Source: Cristatella mucedo | Taxonomy: Eukaryota; Bryozoa; Phylactolaemata; Cristatellidae | Direction of reading: 5' to 3' | Assembly: GCA_009760855.2 (NCBI GenBank) | Contig: WPIO01000004.1 | Location: 2,057,501-2,121,500, forward strand | DNA: 64,000 bases | In this document: positions 59,291 to 64,000 of the stretch, piece after piece | How positions within the stretch are numbered: position 1 is the stretch's first letter | How the letters are laid out: the number at the start of each line of letters is the position of its first letter | Notes under the pieces: model-generated | What the model was told of the DNA's origin: nothing | Seen by the model: only the letters and a program-made list of their open reading frames with translations | Databases searched by the model: none | Program-made: the position numbers and the translations under genes

Positions 59291-59293
59291 CAG

Positions 59294-59373
59294 TGCGACA
59301 GCCACTCCTATTCAGATTTCAGGTACTATATCAGTGAGATAGTACCGGAAATCTGAAAGGAGTGGCTGTTGCA
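59294..59373. repeat. Long near-perfect hairpin (about 35-bp stem, 9-nt loop)
   Basis: TGCGACAGCCACTCCTATTC... (59294-59329) pairs with ...GAAAGGAGTGGCTGTTGCA (59339-59373). There is one G-U-type pair, one single-base bulge and one mismatch; the loop is ATCAGTGAG. Size and near-perfect pairing resemble a miRNA precursor or a small foldback element. Expression is unknown. Confidence 0.8.
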
Positions 59374-59704
59374 AAAATATAATACTTTAGAGTCTCTAGC
59401 CTCCTGACTTTCATCAGATGGCAAATGCTCCCTGGTGATGACTCAGCAGGTTTTAATGCAAAGCAATGCACGAGTGTGGTAATGATCAGCCGATCAAGCG
59501 AGAGCACGCGACTGACAGACAGCAACGGTAATATGTATTGATGAGTCCGGCCTGCGATGTGCACGCTGGGAATACCAGGCTCTTTGATAATGAGTGGCTA
59601 GTTGTGTCAGGTAATGATTAAAGCTCAATGTGCCAAAATATAATCAGGAAGTCAAGTATACATGTACGTATACATATTTACGTATATTTCTATACATATA
59701 TGTA

Positions 59705-59842
59705 TTTACGTTTAATTGATAGCGCCCAAAGAGAACATACTCACCATCTATCTGCTTGGCATTATGCCCTATGGCTTGAGCCTTCGACCTCGGTCGTCTC
59801 AGGCATGCTCCTTAACGCCTGCGCAAAACCACGAATGCACAT
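59705..59842 (-). mobile_element. SINE family A, old
   Basis: On the minus strand: GTGGTTTTGCGCAGGCGTTA, GTCGAAGGCTCAAGCC, then GAGTATGTTCTCTTTGGGCG and CTATCAATTAAACG. Box A- and box B-like words are recognisable but mutated. Confidence 0.65.
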
Positions 59843-61183
59843 AGCAGCAACACTCGCTGGGTCGTGCTGTAACAGCCTAAAAGCTGGTCGGCAAGTGGGC
59901 TGCTGCACAATTAGGTCAATAAATATAAGAGCTTGAGCGATGGTATAACTAGCCTTTTTGAGTGATCGCCTTTAGAGAGTAAACGTGGCTGGATTGGCCT
60001 CTTCCTCAAAAAGAGCTAAATGTCGGAATAGGGAGAGATTTGTCGCTGGCTCACGCTGTCAGGTCGCCGGCAAGTTAATCTTGTGGGCTGATGAACATTA
60101 CCATCGAGAAATTCGGGTAACGGATTCTGAACTAATGCCGGACTCGGATTAATTACTCTGAGCTTACTCAGAAATGACAAAGGAGTCAAATGGCCACCAG
60201 AAATGAACCACAGAAGACGAGCTCTGGCGGTGATCTAACTGAGCTGAAAATATGGTGGTTATTCATAGTATTTATATTTTCTCACGGTCTTGAAAAGCTC
60301 TCTGTTCTTGACTAATTGAACCGGTGCAAGATTCTTCCTTTAGAACCCGGAAAGATGAATATGATTAACTCCAAATTCCCAACTCCAATTACGGCACTAC
60401 TAAAGCATTCGGCTCTTTTAGATCGACCGGTTGTGCTGTATTCACTCTTTGGTGTCCCTCCGGAGACATTTAAGAGCAACCAAGACCAAAACTAAAAATG
60501 ATAACGCTTGAGTAACTTGGAACCTCCCACTGTTTTAAGACGGCGTTTTTGGTAAGTCTTTGAATCCGATTAGGCAGTTCGTCATCCCACAAATGCAGCC
60601 AGCAATCACTAGTCCTAGCTAATGAGAAATACATACAAGGAAAGAGGGGATCTCCGCACTTTGCACGGCGATTGAACCGGCTTCTGTAATCCATTTCCCG
60701 CATTTTGATTACCACTGCCAGTCGCTTCACATCAGTAATCGGAATACGTTTATGATAAGATGCCACTGTTCAGTACAGCGAGAATCCTTCTGGAGCTATG
60801 TAATACAATTCTTTTTAAGATGCTTGGTGTCGTGGCTTGTTACTATAAGTAGCAACTCTACCCTCCTCGATCAGGCCCTGCAACAGTCGTAAATCAAGTG
60901 ATTGAGCTTAATGTTGTTGTATTTGCTTAACGGAACGGGTAATACCAGTTTTCCTTCTGTTCATTCACCAAGCTTTGGTAAACGGATATGTACCATCATA
61001 GAGTGAGCGAATATATATTTTCTTGCAATCAGTTGGATGATGGCTGCAACAGTTGATTTAAACAATAGTGGCAATCTTTCATTCGTGGGCATCTGGGAAA
61101 CTGTCAAATGGAATCCAAAAACTTGCCAACACTATTTAATAATCAAATGGATAAATACATGTCTATCTTCATTTTTCTTTCAG
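59843..61183. other. No gene seen
   Basis: Mixed sequence. A 98-codon minus frame (60470-60766) has no motif. Exons of the gene represented by the exon at 61184 may lie here, but none has convincing splice sites. Confidence 0.35.
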
Positions 61184-61645
61184 AAACTCGGCACACTTTG
61201 TGCCAGGATGTCAACATTAATCCTCATTTTAGTAATGGAACTGGAATTCCTGAAGCTTCGGGTTTCTTACTGTCAAATCCGGTTCCTGCAAATATGGAAA
61301 CAAAATGCAAGATTAAACTGGAGTTTAATTTTTCTTCGGAGATTAAAGTTACGCTAATGAAGGTGCTCATTTGGAGCAAAACGCATAGCCCAGATACCAA
61401 TGCATACGGCTGGAAGTTGGTATTCAACAACGGCGAGCGTCAAATGTCTTGGAGCCCAATACAGGGCGGCGAGTCGTGGAAAAACGCTAGTGCCGAATCA
61501 TGTCCCTATCTGCACGTTAAAGATGAATCTATGACGAGCGCTCCTCTACTAAACATATCTCAACGGTTTCGCACGAGCGTCTTGTTTATCGAGTTAGATG
61601 GCGTACCTGCCTCCATGTGGTGCGATATAGTCATCAAATATGAAG
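61184..61645 (+). CDS. Single exon of an unknown gene: extracellular module, possibly CUB-like
   Basis: The acceptor is excellent (ATTTTTCTTTCAG|AA) and the donor is GAAG|GTAATG. The exon is 462 nt and phase 1 at both ends, the class typical of shuffled extracellular domains. It encodes about 154 residues with four cysteines (in TLCQDV, TKCKIKL, ESCPYL, MWCDIV) and four N-glycosylation sequons (NGT, NFS, NAS, NIS). The stretch EASGFLLSNPVPANMETKCK then IKLEFNFSSEIKVTLMKVLI resembles the G-x-I-x-S-P-x-Y-P ... C ... I-x-V-x-L pattern of CUB domains, but it is longer than a usual CUB (about 110 residues), so this is tentative. The neighbouring exons are not visible in the window, so the gene could be broken here, or have distant exons. 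Confidence 0.6.
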
Positions 61646-62754
61646 GTAATGATTTTTAAGTTCTTTATTAACTTAACCTTGCAGTCGAAATTCTGCCACA
61701 CTTAAGTAGATTATTTTTCGAGTCTGGTTGGGCGATCAGTGCATAGGCAATGACGTTAGGCTGGACTTCATTGACAATTTATCAATCACAACTCAACATG
61801 CCATGGTGGCTGTGGTGTTTTGTGTTTAGGAATGTTTGAAGGGATAAAAGTGAATTGACATGTTTTCCTGTCGCTGCTTAAAATGTCGACGTACTCTTTC
61901 TCTGTGCTTTACTCTTACTTTTGTAATTTTGTTCAGCATACTGATGAAATTAGTTTTAAGTAATTTGTACATGCATATGTCCACTTAAGTTAGGCGTAGT
62001 ATAGGCAAGGCAAAAATAGGGCTAGCTAAAGAGGTTACCTTAATTAAAATTGCATGGACATCATATCGACCACGTCATTGCAATAATTAAAAGTAAAGCT
62101 TTTACGATATTTTCATCGGTCTTTTTGTGCTCCTAACTACAGGCTGACATACGAGTGGTTACTAAATTGAATGATTGGATCTTTACATTTAATATTATAT
62201 GAGGTAGGGTACTATCGTGGTAACTCATCACAAAATATCTCCAACTTACTCGGTAAAATGTTAATTCGTATTAGACGCCTAATATGGGACTTATTTTATT
62301 CAAGAGTGTCACCGTGCTTTACAAAAAAATATTTTACAAATATTTCTTGCGATCTTGGTGTTTGGTCGGCAGCACGAGGTTATAGATAACATAATTGAGT
62401 GCAAAAAATGCCAATAGATTTGATTCACATGGCTATTAGGCGCCTGTAAAATTTCAGTGATTTCCCTCGAGTTTCAGGCTTCGTTCCTGCCTCAGGCCCT
62501 CTACTCACAGGTCAAATTTAAATCTTAGTTTTCAGGAGCTAAAAGAACGTGGATTCCCAATTCCTTGATTTTTACGATTTCTTTCAAAATGCTAATGCAC
62601 AGCTTGCCGCTTGATTATTACTTTATTCTAATTATTTATATGTTTTACAATGTCTATGCCGAAATTGTCTAAGCTGCCAATTGGACTGAGGGTTCATCTT
62701 ATTGTGCAGTATAACATGTCGATCTTGCAAGTGAGGCTTGGGACAGAGATACAA
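61646..62754. other. No gene seen
   Basis: AT-richer sequence downstream of the lone exon. No next exon with a matching phase-1 acceptor and open frame is apparent. Confidence 0.4.
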
Positions 62755-62826
62755 ATATACGCCTGAAAAGAGATTGAGGTCTCTGAGGGGTCTTTATCAA
62801 GTGTGTTATTAATATTATTATTTCTA
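62755..62826 (+). mobile_element. LINE family 1 3' tail remnant
   Basis: ATACGCCTGAAAAGAGATTG, AGGTCTCTGAGGGGTCTTTA and TCAAGTGTGTTATTAATATT match the family terminus. The GC stem is damaged. Confidence 0.7.
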
Positions 62827-63109
62827 TGTGCAAGCAGATAAAGGCATGTTAACAAGCCTATTCAGGAAGATATAAACAGCGACAGTATCAGAAATACATG
62901 GAAAGATATCGTACCCTTGATTTTTGAGCCATGTTTGATATCGATGAAAGAAATCGTACCCGGAAGATTTCGGACATGCACAGCATAAAGCCTGCAAAAG
63001 CAAACACGGATCCCGCTTAATCCAGCATGCTGGAGGAAAAACCTGGAGGTGACAATGATAACTGGCAAGCTATACTTATGGGAGCTAACATATGCTGAAT
63101 CATGCACGG

Positions 63110-63268
63110 ATATGATTGAAAAAAAAATTTGCATAGCACCATAAGAGAACTTAATCTTCACAGGTGCTTTACATACGCTAGGGGCTCGAGCCCAAAACCT
63201 CGGACAGACATCGGTTGGGGCGAGCACTATAACTGCCGATCCAAACCAGCTAGGTGTACATGCAAAGC
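63110..63268 (-). mobile_element. SINE family A
   Basis: On the minus strand: AGCTGGTTTGGATCGGCAGT, GAGGTTTTGGGCTCGAGCCC, CTAGCGTATGTAAAGCACC, GAAGATTAAGTTCTCTTATG and GTGCTATGCAAAT. Confidence 0.78.
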
Positions 63269-63419
63269 ACGTCGGAACAAAAGCACTCGCACTCACTGGG
63301 AGAGTTGACCACTACTGACGATCCTTTATGTGATACTTAGATGATGCAAGTTCATTTTAGGTTATCACCTTACCCCGACAGGACTACCTGTAATTTTTTG
63401 CTCAATAGCTGAAAGATCA

Positions 63420-63725
63420 ATTGTCAGAACATTTCGATGCAGCGAGAGGAATGGTTAAATGACCACATGGTGAGAAGCAGGAAGTGAGAGAAAGAGAAAG
63501 CCGTGGTGGGCCAAGGATTTCGAAGCAGATGAGGCAAACTGAGGCCAACGAATGTAGTGAGCTGTAGCCGGACAGAACGTTTGAAATCAATTTTATGGTT
63601 AATAAGAAGCCAGTGAAGCACTGACAGATGTTTGGTGATGCGACAGCTGTGCTACTATCTCTAGACTAGACAATTTTCTTTAACCAGTTGTAGACGACAA
63701 AGAACGCTGGCCGCAGACCATGAAT
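63420..63725 (-). mobile_element. LINE-derived remnant, very diverged
   Basis: The minus-strand frame reads LHWLLINHKIDFKRSVRLQL, equivalent to LHWLPVKQRIDFKVLSL, followed by LPHLLRNPW. Upstream (63690-63715) AASVLCRLQLVKE-like codons echo the AARLVCRE block. It is the oldest LINE piece in the window. Confidence 0.6.
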
Positions 63726-64000
63726 AAGCTTAATTGGAACCATCTAAAAATAGCCAAATGCTGATTGCTCGGGCACCACCAGCTTTACCTAAGCAGAAAT
63801 TCTGCAGATATCACCAGATATAGTCTTAGAACCAAGACCAATGGTTTTTAAGGCAGGTTGACCCTTCTTGTGCTATCTTATGGTATCTGTTCTCTTGCGA
63901 AGCATTGTAGCTCAGTCTCATTTACCACTATTTCCTGCTATTTTATAGCTAGATAGTATTCACCGTCCTATTATTCCGCAACTCTTCTTGCCTTACTAAT
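63726..64000. other. No gene seen
   Basis: Unremarkable sequence up to the window end. Confidence 0.4.

Overview
This is a stretch of animal (metazoan, probably invertebrate) nuclear DNA. The signs are GT-AG spliced exons with matching phases, a eukaryotic tRNA-Ser gene, tRNA-derived SINEs, two LINE families of the CR1/L2/Rex1 type, hAT transposon remains, and many long microsatellites. The species cannot be named from the sequence alone. CpG dinucleotides are common in the first 19 kb, so that part is not strongly CpG-depleted.

Region 1 (about 1-19,400) is GC-rich and holds the best host gene. Five plus-strand exons (4944-5044, 14147-14289, about 15317-15562, 16645-18586, 18951-19024) can be joined with matching phases. 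The protein would be about 834 residues: a very short N-terminus, one transmembrane helix, then a long proline-, glycine-, alanine- and serine-rich tail. I do not recognise the family. One extra G in a GGC tract of exon 4 breaks the frame, and the exon 2/3 junction is the weakest link. Intron 1 carries LINE fragments, a CpG-rich patch and a 37-unit, 16-bp minisatellite.

Region 2 (about 19,400-55,700) is AT-richer and repeat-dominated. LINE family 1 ends in a GC-stemmed hairpin and an ATT-type tail. LINE family 2 ends in ATTAC pentamers. Two tRNA-derived SINE families (called A and B here) seem to share 3' sequence with families 1 and 2 respectively. One LINE copy (50870-52445) has taken three SINE insertions, one inside its YADD catalytic motif. 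A minus-strand hAT pseudogene (52850-55500) is split by a LINE. A tRNA-Ser(UGA) gene lies at 29144-29225.

Region 3 (about 55,700-64,000) holds a second, plus-strand hAT pseudogene (56470-57745), a long near-perfect hairpin (59294-59373), a lone phase 1-1 exon for an extracellular, perhaps CUB-like, module (61184-61645), and more SINE and LINE fragments.

Most long open frames in the window come from CT/GA, CA and minisatellite repeats or from GC-rich non-coding DNA, and are not annotated as genes.
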